Shown: positions 47,901-60,839 of the stretch, piece by piece
How positions within the stretch are numbered: the first letter of the stretch is position 1
Layout: the number at the start of each line of letters is the position of its first letter
Source of the DNA: Arbacia lixula
Lineage: Eukaryota; Echinodermata; Echinoidea; Arbacioida; Arbaciidae
Direction: 5' to 3'
Assembly: GCA_963669155.1 (NCBI GenBank)
Contig: OZ022577.1
Coordinates: 27,187,865 to 27,251,864, forward strand
DNA: 64,000 nt
Notes under the pieces: generated by a model
Databases searched by the model: none
Told to the model about the DNA's origin: nothing
The model's input: the letters and a program-made list of their open reading frames with translations, nothing else
Made by a program: the position numbers and the translations under genes

Positions 47901-50900
47901 TCATATCCCGGCCGTTCAACACGTTGCGCCGCCTGTTCTCTTGTTTGTCCAAACAATGAAACAGCATGTTTTCTTGTCCAGAAGATTACGAGAACGATTG
48001 ACCTATTAATTTACTGCAAAATAACACCCATCGTATCGGGAATGGTCTCTAATTCATTGAATGCAATTAGTTATTGAAACGTCAAAATGTATCAAGGTAG
48101 GGTAATGTGTTGAGCAGAAATAAATCCCCTTTTCAGTTTGAAAACGCACGATCCAATCCATTTTTTTTCATTTTGATAACGCATGTTTCCAAGACGGCTA
48201 TGAAAACATAGTAAAACACAATGAACACACAAGCACACATGTTTTCAATGTATTTTATTGTTTTTTTATTCTGTTTGGATACAACGAGGTTTCGTTACAA
48301 CGAGGAAAAAGCCCTGGTCCCGACGACCTCGTTATATCGAGAGTAAGCTGTACAAGCAAGTTTCATTTTGATTCCAGACTTGTAACTTCCTTCTTCCAAA
48401 CTGATACCTTTAAAATGTGCATATCAGCAACTGAAAAATGCAGTCACTATTACATGTCACAAATTGATTTGGTAGTTTGACGTATTAACTGAGGGCGAGT
48501 AGTGAGCTCTATTCTTACAGTTCGTGGATCCCTTTTGCAGGCTAAAAATCGTTCAGCTGTGGAGATACAAAATACATGAAAATACTGTGTAAGAACTTCC
48601 CTCAGAATATAGGGACTGCATACTTATTTTTAGTGGAATACATTGACTAACCGTTATATGTGAAATGGATTTGGCATCTAATCTAGCCTAGTAACAACTC
48701 CATTTCACAATCTCAGCAACTCAATCTGATCAATGCTGTTAGGAGGTCTCGTGCAGTCCGCTTTTTGATAAGAGGTGATTATGAAGGTAAATCAGATATA
48801 CCATTGTTAAGTCTGAATTTCATTTGCATTTGGAAAATACACTTAAGCTGAATCTGAGGAGCATGTTTTTCATGCATCATGTGAATCTTACCATCTGCAT
48901 AAGTTTGTTTCATAATTCTCAAAGTAATTTATGTACGTGTATGTTGCTCTTGTGGGTTAGTTTGCTTAATCTAGTGAAGTCTGCAAAAAAGAATACTAGT
49001 CTAATGATTGGGAGTGAGCCTGGATTAAGCTGGACATGGAGGCCATTCCCTTTCTGGTTTCAAAGAGCAGGCTTATTTCCTATTATAGCTGTCAGGCAAT
49101 GCAGAAAACTGAGAGATATGGATCTCCAACGGTTTATGCAGAATTGAATGAGTAATACTGACACGATTACTATCAGCACATTTGCAACATTCAGGGTTAC
49201 TTTTCAATCACTAGTTCATTTTGGCTTCAAAAATTCACTGATAATATGTACTTTTCTGCAGTTTGTTTATATAGAGTCATTGGAATGACTGGAATCTATA
49301 GAAAGCACTTATTTATCAGGTATTGCTTTGCTACATGTTCATGGAGATGTGTAATGACTGATAAAAAATCTACCAGATTACATGTCTAGGCAAAATGATT
49401 AACAAGGCCTTTAGGTTGATCGTAGAACAGATGCAATATGAGAGCAATGTGATAATCCTGTCAAGACTGAGTAAACTGCGTAATCATGTTTCAAATGGGG
49501 AGGATGTAGCTTGTACATGTACATGATTACAGGTTGTATAGATATGAATCATGCATGAATTTTGTCCCTGAATATAGACTCTCATGGTCACAACATAATT
49601 TGCACCAATTGGTCAAAGTGACCTTACATGGCACTGTGCATGTAAAGGAAACACAGCTTTCCTGTACATGTACATATGTACAGTATGAACAGGATATAAT
49701 ATTGAAAACACCTTTTACAACATATTTGGCTGATGTGAAGATCTACACTGCATGAATCAATAATATGTATCTTCAAAATGTTTTTATAATAATTCTTAAT
49801 ACATCATGGACAGACCTACATGTACTTCACTCTTTCAAAAGCCATAGTCAATTTAGTTCTCATTGGTATTTTTTTTTTTCTATTTAGGTGATTCAAGATT
49901 TTGGGGTTTATACTCGAATTTAATTTTTAAAAAGTACAGATATAAGTGTCAACAAATTGTTATTTTAATCAGTTAGGGTTATTTTCATAGGCCTGTATTC
50001 GGAACAGATGTGTAGTGCAAACTGTGTTCTAAGTACTAAACCTTTATGGGATGCCACATAAAAGCAGATGAAACATGGATTTAATGTAATTAATTTTGTT
50101 CTCAGAATCACTATAGTATATTGAGTTTGTCCACATGATGATTACAAGTTACAACAAATAATTGAAATTACACACTGCTCTGATTCTGTGATGAAAATCA
50201 ATGATTTTGTGAACACATCAATGTAAGTGAAAGTCAGCTGTGCCAGATCAATTCCTTTGTTCAAGATGCAGAATTACTCCACATGTAGGATATTTTAACC
50301 CTCTCACTACCAACCAATGATAGTCCAATATTATTGAATACAACACAGATGATTGCCTATTGGACTGATATGATTAATACTACAGTCCCCATGTGTAACA
50401 CAGCCCTGTACATACAGTTCTAGGATGTGTGTTTTTATTACTACAGTATAGTTTGAAATTGTCTTGTGATTCCCTCTTCCATCTTAATTTAGATACATTC
50501 ATTGCCCAATCACCATAGAATATTATCTAAACCCAAGTACTGTATGCTAACTAACAATGTCATTAGTTATGTTACATCACTGTTGGATGCTTCCATTTTC
50601 AATTTTGAACAGTGATGAGGATTATATTAAAGGAGGAAATATCAGGATATGATTAGGCGGTCACATTGGCTTCAGAGGGGCAAAGATTTGTACAATTTCT
50701 GGTTTCAGTAAATTCCAATGCAACTTTTTTTACTTTGAAGGCAGAAAAAAATTTAAATCAAATTGATTGATATTTTTTATGGTCATGTCAACATCATGGA
50801 ATTGCCTACCAGCATATTGCCTAAGTGTTCTTCGAGGACAAACTGCTACAATTTATTACCTTTAACAATCTCGATTGCACACATGCAAGCTACCTGTAGC

Positions 50901-52960
50901 TTTTTGTGTCCAGCTCATGTGATTCAAGAGCGGGTACAGTACATACACTGTGCACATGTCCAAAATATATGGGTAGTACATTGTAAGTGTATGTGTAGAT
51001 GCAGAAGGGGAAGAGAAGAGTGTATTTGTCACTTTCTTTTTCCTTTGAATTTGAATTAAATACAAAATAAATTTCCTAAATGCATGTTTTTTTAACAAAT
51101 GAATTATCTCTCCTTACCACCCCATTCTCCCTCTCTCCATATCCTTACCCCACACCCATACTATATCCTATTCTCTCTCTCTCTCTCCCCCCCCCCCCCC
51201 CCCCCATTCTCCCTCTCTCCATATCCTTACCCCACACCCATACTATATCCTATTCTCTCTCTCTCTCTTTCTCTCTCTCTCTCCCTCTCTTTGTTCCTCC
51301 CTCCTTTATTTTCTTCTCTTTCTCTTCCTCCCTTATTTTCTTTTTTTTTCCCTCTCATTTGATGTGTAGGTGGAGACTGGAGTATCATTGGAATTACTGT
51401 GAGTATAATATGTACTGATTTATCTATAGTTCTGATATTGAGGAATGATTGTCAATCAAAAGTATTACAGACAACATTAATAATAATGGTTAAGGTAGCC
51501 CAAGTCTGATCAGGAGGACAATGGTTCCAAACAGTTGCTATTTGGATTGATTTTTCTTCAGGAATGAGCTAAACATTATGATGGCATGTCGACACTCAAT
51601 GAGATTCTTTTTTACCAATCCCTTGTTTAATTTTTGAGTCTTTATTGACTTGTGCATTGTGTTGACGCTGTTTGAAGTTTTTTGACCTGTTATGAAGATG
51701 CCGGTACACATTGAACCTCTTTTCTTGTTGATGAATGCATACTGCAAAGGTCACCTTGTTTTATTGGCAAACAAACTATGTTGACCTCAGAACAGAGGAA
51801 TATTTATTGTTACAGTGGTAGCATAACGTTGCCAAATGTATATGATACAGTACAATCAATGAATGGTATGTATTTAAGCTACAACATTTGTTAAAAGAAT
51901 TCATGTATGATTTCTCACTTCAAAATATCTGTGTTAAAATGAAGTAGAGAAGAAGAAGTAGAAGTAGAGATTTGAAATTATTGTCTACATTCATGTTTTT
52001 CACCCTGTACATTTCTTGTGTTGTCTTCATAACCCTTGAGTGTACTCTAGATATTTGAGTTATGGCATGTGCCACACATTTGTGGGAACTGGGAAGTCGT
52101 GTGAAGTGAATATGTCTTTGATTTGTTGTTCATTATCCTTCGCATTTGCAGGGCAAAAGTTTTACAGGCAAGATTCTTCTACCAATTGCGATAGGGATCG
52201 CCTTTTCTGTCATCATCATCGCTGTAGCATACTTCTACTGTTCACGTAAAAGGCCAAGCTTACGATCGAAACCTACAAGTAGCAGAAATGGGGTAAGCTC
52301 ACATGTGAGACCTCATTTTATAGAATTTGTGATTAAGAATAGTTATAATCAATATCCCTCATGAATATGATCCTGGGACATTTTACATATTATATGTTTT
52401 CAATGATTGTATCTTAACATCAATGGTAACTACCATGGCAGCAGCCAATGAATATTCAGCCTTACTGCTGTTGATATGACAGTTACCGTCAATGGTAAGT
52501 CACAATAGTTGAAAACCCATATGCATGCCTAGCATGCCACCTCCTGCGGTAATTTATTTATCAGTAATATTTGAAATCCTTTCCAATGTCTGACTCCAAG
52601 ATAGATGATCCAAACACTTAAAGTATCATTGTGCTTTTTACATGTGCCTGTTGACCTCTGTCTTATACTCTTGAATCAATCGCGAATCTGATGCGCCAGC
52701 TCTGTCGTGCAGAGCTATGATTAATGTCAATCACAAGTCAAGATGCGATCAATCACAATTCTTTTTTATGAGACAGGGCCCTGTTCTCCTTGACCTTTTT
52801 TTTCCCTCATGCTTAGAATGGCTGCTTTTCAGGGTTTCATGCTCTCAATTTGTGTTTTTTCCTCCTTTTCTTGTACTCTTTTACCCATGTCCAGGTTCAC
52901 GATATGACCAGCAACGACAGAGTGATGCTCCTCGCCGACAGCTCCGAAGACGAGTTTTAA
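44955..52960 (+). CDS. Secretory mucin-like single-pass membrane protein, five coding exons
   Basis: Exons 44955-45158, 45854-46289, 51370-51398, 52152-52292 and 52895-52960 (stop TAA) join in phase to 291 residues; every border is GT-AG. MTKAHWILACFLVTLCALHG is a signal peptide. Residues about 40-215 are Thr/Pro/Ser-rich and include about seven copies of a 10-residue KVTTPPPTTQ unit (about residues 114-178), surely O-glycosylated if made. A strong membrane helix, ILLPIAIGIAFSVIIIAVAY, spans about 231-253, followed by SRKRPSLRSK as stop-transfer. The 38-residue tail ends DRVMLLADSSEDEF, giving an acidic dileucine (DxxxLL) and an acidic Ser cluster typical of endosomal sorting. It is a type I sialomucin-like protein; I do not recognise an orthologue. 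An alternative donor at 45078 would shorten exon 1 by 27 codons. AATAAA at 53307-53312 is a likely poly(A) signal. Confidence 0.82.
45986..46190 (+). repeat. Coding 30-bp minisatellite
   Basis: ACAACACCACCTCCTACAAC plus CCAAAAAGTG is repeated about seven times in frame, encoding KVTTPPPTTQ. The near-identity of units suggests recent length change; copy number likely varies between individuals. Confidence 0.92.
46582..46666. mobile_element. TTAA-type mini-MITE, 85 bp
   Basis: CCCCATGTGTGCCAGG at the left pairs with GTGGCACGTTATGGG at the right, and TTAA stands on both sides (46578-46581 and 46667-46670). Relatives with the same TGTGCCA...TGGCACA core are at 31784, 52961, 54567 and 58388. Confidence 0.8.
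46957..47115. mobile_element. 159-bp foldback MITE with TAGGTTGTAGGC ends
   Basis: TAGGTTGTAGGCCATAGAGT at the left is answered by CCCCACAGCCTAGAACCTA at the right, and GCATGGACA pairs with TGTCCATGC. A related pair of ends lies at 32652-33062. Confidence 0.75.
47151..48350. mobile_element. 1.2-kb pogo/Tigger-like non-autonomous transposon
   Basis: CAGCTTACTCTCGATACAAC at the left pairs with GTTATATCGAGAGTAAGCTG at the right, with TA at 47149-47150 and 48351-48352. Further TATAACGAGG/CCTCGTTATA-type units recur near both ends. The type of end and TA target fit the pogo/Tigger branch of Tc1/mariner. No transposase is left; open frames are short. Confidence 0.8.
51121..51286. repeat. Tandem duplication of an 86-bp pyrimidine-rich unit
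   Basis: CCCATTCTCCCTCTCTCCAT...CCTATTCTCTCTCT is present at 51121 and again at 51207, with a (C)n run between. It is the polypyrimidine-rich approach to the 51370 exon, about 80 bp upstream of its acceptor. Confidence 0.85.
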
Positions 52961-53026
52961 CACTTTGGATGCCAGCCAAGCAAGCTGCTCTATGATATTT
53001 GTGTGTAGTTGTGGCACACAAAGAGT
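52961..53026. mobile_element. TTAA-type mini-MITE abutting the stop codon, 66 bp
   Basis: CACTTTGGATGCCAGCC at the left pairs with GTGGCACACAAAGAGT at the right. TTAA flanks it at 52957-52960 and 53027-53030. The left TTAA contains the mucin-like gene's stop codon. Confidence 0.75.
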
Positions 53027-53306
53027 TTAAGACTGCTCTATCTTCTAGACATGCTTTTCAATCAAGGCGTAGTGGAGTGCAGCTTTACGATCTATTGCTG
53101 CATCCCTGACAGCTTCAAAGGTAGAGTTCTAAGAAGCAGAACCGTCAGTTGAAAATGGCTCATCCCAAGTTGATGAGATATTTATCCATATCTGTCTCTG
53201 AAGCTGATATTCAGTTGAGTACATTCTGTACATAGATCTTGAGATAAGGAATTACAGATCAGTTGGAGAGTTATGAGCAGGAGCAGTATTTCATCTGATT
53301 TACTTC

Positions 53307-53312
53307 AATAAA
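53307..53312 (+). terminator. Candidate poly(A) signal of the mucin-like gene
   Basis: AATAAA about 350 bp past the stop codon; the nearest canonical signal downstream. Confidence 0.5.
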
Positions 53313-54566
53313 ATCTGTGTAATTGTCATGAAACATTTCGTACATGTAATTACATCTTCATTGTGATATCCCCCTCATCCAGAATTATCCTGTTATCAAG
53401 TTGTTGACTTTAATGTGTCAATGTCAGACATCACATTTAATTTGTAATTCCAACCATGCATGCAAACCCTTTCAGTTTTTGGCTCCATCCAAATGAGCCT
53501 TTGGGGTACACAAACAAGTTGTTGATTTCTAAACCAGTTGTCATTCAAACTATTAAATTATATTTGTTTTTTTTTATGTGATGACAGATTGTTGGTTACT
53601 TAGCAGTTTGACCGTAGCACAAATGGACATGCATGTTGATCTCATGTAACACGGAAGTAGGTTAACATGAAATTATGTGCACTCGATGTATAAAGCCCCA
53701 ACATGAAAAAATCATTGTGTTCATTGACAGGTATCAGATATCCCCTGTATTTAATATGCCAGTGGATATTTGGGATTTGCAACAGGTTATTAGTCATTTC
53801 AGAACCAGTTTCTTTGTCCCAATATACATACCTACTAGCGTGGATACAAAATTACTATCCCATTAAAATTCTTCAAATATATATGATTATATGAATGGAA
53901 AGTGGAAAGTATGTTGAAGACAAAGATGTTCATGTTTTACTTGTATGAATATATGACAATCAATGTAAACAAAACAAAATGTTATCAAACTAATGATAAT
54001 TTTTTTTCCTGCAAAATCTTGCCTGAAAACTTTATATTTATTAAAGTTCAGCAGAAAATGAATTTTGCACCCTGTCATTGCTTTGATGAAATGCTCGTCA
54101 TGTGATTTTTTTTCTGTTAACAGCTAAGAGTTTGTTATGGTTTGAGTTGCACTGGTTGACAGCTGCCAAAGGAACAGCAGATAAAAACACACCAGCATGT
54201 GTGAAAATGGAAGAGTTACTTTTAAACAGTTTTTCATACCTGTCTGTCATGAATGCTATTCTAATGAAGTAGATTTTGATTAAAAATATCTTTTATTGAA
54301 ATAAATGAACTAGTATATTTGAGAAGAGCACATTCATATCTTTATCATGTAAATAAGTAATTGAACTGTAATCTTTAAGAAATGTGATAAAAACAAGACA
54401 AAGTAGAAATGGGAGAGCATCTGTAATAAAACTATTCAAATTAGAGCAAAGTTACATGATTTTATATATTTCAGATAAACATCCATGTATATCCTGTAGA
54501 TGGGTACAGTGTCATATTATATAGGACATATGGAAAATTAATATTCTCTCCAGCATTGGCATTCAA

Positions 54567-54637
54567 CCCTGATAGTGCCAGCCAAAATGAAACTCTATGA
54601 GATTTCTGGTGCATAAATTCGCATGTGGCACATCGAG
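54567..54637. mobile_element. TTAA-type mini-MITE, degenerate copy
   Basis: CCCTGATAGTGCCAGCC and ATGTGGCACATCGAG pair imperfectly; flanks TCAA and AATT are decayed TTAA sites. Confidence 0.45.
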
Positions 54638-57600
54638 AATTATTTAAAAAAATCAGAAAATACCTGCATTACACCTGTAATATCGAGTTTGTATTTAAGT
54701 CTCAGTCTTCCATCGTACATATATACATCAGAGAATTATATTTTTACAAATATTTCCTACCCATACAAAATACTTGCAGAGCTAGACATGATCATTTGAG
54801 ATACAAGGCAGATGTGAATTTAGAAGAAGTGTATGTGATTCTACCTAAGATACAAGAGGAAAAAGCAGTGATTAATGTAGTTGATCGTTAATTGTATGTC
54901 ATGCTTATACTGTACTTTATGTTTTATATATACTTAATAATGTTTTCATGAAGGTCATGAAGCCATGGCTGTTAGAAAAATGTTCATCACATGAGGGCGC
55001 TGTTATTTATGAAGTCTTTTCAGGTGCTACATATTATTCCGACACCTACCTTAGTCATGGATAGCACAATGGCATATTTTGCTCTTTGTTGTGTCATAAT
55101 CATGGCCACTGCGCATCATTGAATTATATTTTTGTTGAAAGTATGACAGGAATATACATGATATGCGTAAAAGATTTTTAAAAAACTGCATGGACTTGCA
55201 TCAGTCACATGCATGCGCAGTGATATAACTTGACATCACGGAATACATGTATATCTGTGATTTTCCCCTGAAATAAATGTACCGGTAAACCATTTCCCAT
55301 TTTCTCCCAAGTTTCCATCACATCATATCATATGACATCATATCATATGACATGACCTCGAGGAATCTCCCTGTTAAACATGCATGCTTTCTTATGTGTC
55401 CTAATTACCCGGTATAGCGGTTTAGGCATTTGAAAAATAATGTTTTCAATTTTCGGTGTTGGTTAATTGGTGATGACAATAGTGAAATCATATTTAAAAT
55501 TTAACAGCAGAACATCAGCAAAAGGTAGGAAACAGTCAAACTCTTAGCGCGACTTTGGCTTTTGTTTCTTTCAGATTGGCATTGTATGATCACATGTGTG
55601 ATTGAGTGTTGTAAACACTGATTACATCAAAGTAAGTTGCTTGTTTATAGTGCATCTCTACTGAGTGTGTGATCCACCTAAAAAAAAATAACTAGGTGGA
55701 AAAGAAAAGAAATAGGAATAGATATTGAAAGATGGATGGGTATGGGCTTTTTCAAAGATCTTATTTATTTGTAGTTTTATAGTACAGAATTATTTCCTTG
55801 AAAGACCATGCCTCAATTGGTAATTGTCTTTACAGTATATGGTGGGTAAATTTTGTGCAGATATTTTATAGTATGTAGTGTACCAGCATAACATTTTTTT
55901 TTACAATTCAAACAAAAATTAAATTTGATTACATGTTGTGATGGAAATAATGTACATAAGATATATGTCTGTTGCAAGGAAATGTCATATGATAGCATAC
56001 ATAGTTCAACCTCCTGGAAGCTTGATCAGATCATGCTGGTGGACTGTACTTTGTTGCAGTAGATTGATTAATATTTTCAATGTTATCCTGTACTCTAGTG
56101 TAGTTGACTTTGATAGCAAAAGAGATTTTTCTATATTCTCTATTAATTCACATAGTAATTTTTGATCAGGAGAAAACTTTTCAGGCAACTGGTTGAATCC
56201 ACAAGAATCACTTCTGAAGAGAAGTTGTGTGTTATAAATCTCTCTGCAATGACAGTGCATGTTTTGCTTAATGAAAATTACACATGGTAATGATGGGGTA
56301 AATATAAAATCAATAGAGAAATTTTTTCTATACAGTTTATAGTTTATTGATATCCTATTTCATATTTTAGGGGTTCAAATTCTTGTTTGATCTGTGTACA
56401 TTTCAGTTCCTCATGAATACACACGACCACACAAGATGTGTGATGTCTTGCAAAGAGATATTTGTCATATGATCTTTTGCACATGCCAGCATGAGTGCCA
56501 AAATTATGTGGAGAAGATTTGTACTTTAAAGTGTGTGTGCTACTATGTGGAACCCTAAGGAATGACCAATGTACGAAAAGCTTTTCCCAAATCAAAAGTC
56601 GATAAATGTGTAACAATTCATGAAAACCTATGAGACTATGCTTTCAGCTAGCCCCTGGAACAAATGTAAATGTAATATGTGATGTGTTAAATTATTGTGA
56701 CGATATGTCATTGCATGTACATACATGTGTGTCATCATGTCTAATAGTAGATTTATTGTATTGTGATGGACAATGTGAGAGTAGAAAACCATTGATTTTT
56801 GAGGTATCATGAATGTGGGTAAAACCTGCTAGAGTGGACACCACAAACATATTTCATGTTTTTGTGATTTTTTTGTGTTTTTTGATCCTGAATGAGCATC
56901 TTGTTCATGAAGCATTGTGAACTGATAACCCTTTCAATGTAAGACAAATTTAGCTCAATGGGCAAGAGTTAACGTTGTGTGCCAAACGGCATACTGCTCT
57001 ATGAGATTTGTGTCTTGTTAAAAACTGCTGTGAGTACATTTCAAAATACTGATTTGATTTGGATGTGCTGTGTTTTGACAGGCTTTTTTATATCCTCACA
57101 AATACTGTTTTAAGCTGCAGATTCTGAGGTCACTTGTTGGTATTATTGTGTAAAATACTGTACACAACGAAGTTGCGCGATTACTTATACATGTGGGATC
57201 TGCTGCGAGTTATAGTCACGTTGCACACATGACTTGTCATAACTCAAGCTAACCTGGCACTGGTCAATCAAGTCACAAATGCATTGCAGGTGTCATTAAG
57301 AGCAGAGTCTTGGAAACCGACTCTACATGTATGTGTTCTGTTCAACGAATAGATTACTATAATGTATGTCTTTTGCATAAGTTTGTATTTACACGTGAAA
57401 CTACCAAAACAACTACATGGCAGATACCAAATATCCTGTGCTTATTTATGTCTTGTCAATTGTAATTCAGTACTTGAATGAGATTTTTTTGCACAATGCT
57501 AGGAGTCAGTTATGGTACATGTAACTTTGGTTTGATATGATTTCAAAAGCAGCACAAAAACCCTTAGGCTGTCTATTTCATATTCATACAAACATATTGG

Positions 57601-58387
57601 ACAATCAGAAAAAAATGATTGGGTAAAGTTTGAGGGAAAATTTGACAAAAAATTCAAAAATTGTTCAAGTTTTGAAAATGTGAAAGTGAATATATGGCAG
57701 AGTATGGATAGTGACCCAGTTTTGGGTAAAGCAGAGCAGATTAAGAACAATTTAATAATGTAATGGGCAAAGTCCATGTATATCTACTTCAGAATTAACA
57801 TGACATTGGTGTGAGGCTTTTTCAGTTGATAACTTTATTTTTTATTTGTATAAAGTAATTTCATTTTATGTGAACATGTATATTCAAGAGTGTTTATGTT
57901 AATTTCATTTTGATATCAAGGCGATTAGTTTGATAGCAAGATTGGCTGTTCGTGGCCCATGGAACAAGCTGCATGCTGTTCTGAAAACATTTCTAAAGCA
58001 ATACAACAATCTACTTACTTTATGTTTTGATATGCTGTAGCTTGAAATTACATTGCATAGTCTATGCATTGCAGGGTGTGTACTTCTGTTTATACATTGT
58101 AGTTGGAATGTATTTTTCTTTCCTTATTAGTTGGTAAATTATGAACAATAACCATGCATTCCTGTATATATTGTAGAGAAAGGATCTAAAGAGCTTTATT
58201 AGACATATTTTATTAGATTCATATTGAGAAGAAAATGACAGCTTTGCTATTTCATATTACTTAGACATTAATTTTAAGCTTTCTTATTCAATAGCATTAA
58301 AAATGCTTGTGTGCGTGGGATAGGTGTAGATGTAGGATAATCTAACAACGAAATACCGAATGCAATACTGCGCCTCTCCAGTATTAA

Positions 58388-58469
58388 TCCTTGTTGTGCC
58401 AAGCAACACATTGCTCTATAGGATTTGTGTGTATTATTGTGAAGAAATGCACACGTGGCGCACAAAGGG
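58388..58469. mobile_element. TTAA-type mini-MITE, 82 bp
   Basis: TCCTTGTTGTGCCAAGC and GTGGCGCACAAAGGG pair; TTAA at 58384-58387 and 58470-58473. Confidence 0.75.
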
Positions 58470-58598
58470 TTAACACAATTAAGACATATTCAGGTTTAGT
58501 TTCAGAGGTTCAGTGTTGCCTCACAAAGAGCCTCATGTCATTTCTAAAAGCCATATTACAAAATGCAAGAAGGATCACTGTAGAGGTACAGCTTTCTG

Positions 58599-58782
58599 TA
58601 TACGCCATATATTTTGCAGGGTTTTTATTTTCGCAAATTTCGCGAATCTAGACTACTCACGCAAAATTATGAATACAACGTGCTCAAGCACATGCACTAC
58701 TAGTACTAGTACTCAACGATCGTGAATTTAACCACTCGCGAAATAGTCATAAAGTCCTGATTCGCGAAATATATGGCATATA
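58599..58782. mobile_element. MITE with TATACGCCATATATTT ends and inner TTCGCGAA boxes
   Basis: TATACGCCATATATTTTGC at the left and GCGAAATATATGGCATATA at the right pair. Inside, TTTCGCGAATC/GATTCGCGAAA-like boxes recur. Target duplication unclear. Confidence 0.65.
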
Positions 58783-60839
58783 CAGTATTCGATGGAGACT
58801 TTGAAGTTCTTAGGATGCAGTCTTCTAGAGCATGGGTGGTATTCAGAAATGTCTTTCAAAATTGATTCTGTATTCTCAAAGTTAGGAAGTGCCTGGGAGA
58901 GACAGCTTTAGCATTCCAAAATATATTTGTAGATTTATTTACCCTTCCCTAGCCAGTGAAAGAAAATGTTTCCTGAATGAACAGGCAATTGAAATCACGA
59001 AACTTTCATCATGACTTTCCCCCAGGTTTCTTCTCAACTTTGTGGGTGCCCAAATTGATGCATTCTGAATAGAGTTAAGATTCGGCTTAATTGTTATCCT
59101 AAGCAGTATTTTTGTCTATGCACAGTTTGAACTATCAACTTATCTAAAGATGCTGATATAAATTTGAATTTTTTCCTTAGTTTATTCCTCAAGTTTGGAA
59201 CGATTTTGATATAACACATATGAAAATCATGCCATCTGGCAACTTTGTTATAGAGGCATAAAAACCCTGTCAATAGAAAACAGGTCTATTTGAATTTGAA
59301 TGATTTCTGAGTACCATCCATGGTCCACGTACCCATTTCCATATGTCCTATAGGCTCAAAGTAGATAAGAAGAAAATAAGGGTTGAGGCTTACTGCTAAA
59401 GGTGCATTACTCTCCATTTTTGCTTCAAATTGAAAATTTGTGTATTTAATGTATTTTTGCTCAAAAAGCTCCCAGTTCATATGGTGTCACATTGTTTGCA
59501 GAAGTTGATATTGTGCCTTTGTAATAATCAAATTTGTAATAGTTAATTAAAAATAGTAAAAAAAAATAATTTGGGAAAATCTCCTAAAGCATATCTTGAA
59601 AAGTTGGTATTAAAGCAACCATCACATAAAGTGAAGATAAGAGTCATTTCTTTATTAGTGCACATCCTTAACCATTTTAAACTTATATAAGATCCAGCAG
59701 CTACTTCTGCCATGAAGAACTGTAGACTGCACTTCACTTCTTGATTAAAAGAAATAGTATATCATAATATAGATATATTGTTGTAGCTATTGTTTTCACA
59801 GTCAACACTGACATCATCGCAAATTGGAATATTGAATTGATGAAACTCGAGGGGTAATGACACAAATATAACAAAGTGAGGGATTTTAAAGATCATTTTA
59901 GTAGCCCTGAAATCATGGTTTTCCAGCTCCTGTCTCAAAGAGTTGAATACATGTAGTAGAAACTCTGATATGTGCTTGATGTACACAGTACATAAATGGC
60001 CATACACTATTCCTTGGCCTGAAATTTCATTTTTCAAATGGTCATGTTTCTTATAATTCGTCCAAATTTTCTCAGATTTGTCAATCCTCGTCATCAATGT
60101 TTAAGCTTCAAATGACTTGCCTCTCATTATTTTTGGAACAATTATTATTGTTATCTGTAATTGTTGTCAATGTCATGTATCTCGTACGATTTTCTCTTCT
60201 GTGTACCCATCCGGTGTATGGATTGAGTGCTTGACAGATGTTTTATACTGTAACTTTACATATTTATCCCTGCTTGTAGTAGATAAGAGGGGAAGTTTTC
60301 TCAATTTATTTATGTACCGTAGACCCTTGTTCAGTCTCAACATCAAAATTATGACTGCTATTGATTTGTGAAGTTTTGTAACAAATATTGTGCAATGAAC
60401 TTGAAACAAAAAAATAACATGGATTGCTCTCCCGACTCTTTTGTACAGGTAGTGGTGTGAAATAAATGGGTGAGTGAATTGTTCAATATTTCTGATGCTC
60501 TTTCAATTTCTGACACTCTTTACATACCTCGAAAAGTGCAAGCTGCCCATTTTCTGAAGGTTTTTGTCATGATATGTTACTTCAAGCATCAATCCGATAA
60601 TGTGTCATCCCCACCAAATTGACAAAATATTTATTTGTGTGTGTGTGTATGTGTGTGTATGAATGTTTGAGAACAATTCCCTGTATTTTAACTTCATAAC
60701 ATACACAACAACTACAAAAAATGAAAAATATGTGTATACATGTATGAGAAAATATTTATTGTTGATTTCAGTGTGCCATACAAAAATTATCCAAATAAGA
60801 AATTTTGACAAAAAAATAATTGCACAGATACAAACAAAT

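Larger units (their letters stand above)
46290..51369 (+). other. Third-exon-side intron (5.1 kb) of the mucin-like gene, with transposons
   Basis: Holds three inverted-repeat elements (46582-46666, 46957-47115, 47151-48350) in its first 2 kb. The stretch 48353-51100 shows no recognisable gene or repeat. Confidence 0.6.
53313..60839. other. Intergenic DNA, no gene recognised
   Basis: AT-rich sequence with short open frames that show no family resemblance or splice context. Embedded are the small elements at 54567, 58388 and 58599. A distal 3' UTR of the mucin-like gene or an unrecognised non-coding RNA cannot be excluded. Confidence 0.5.
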
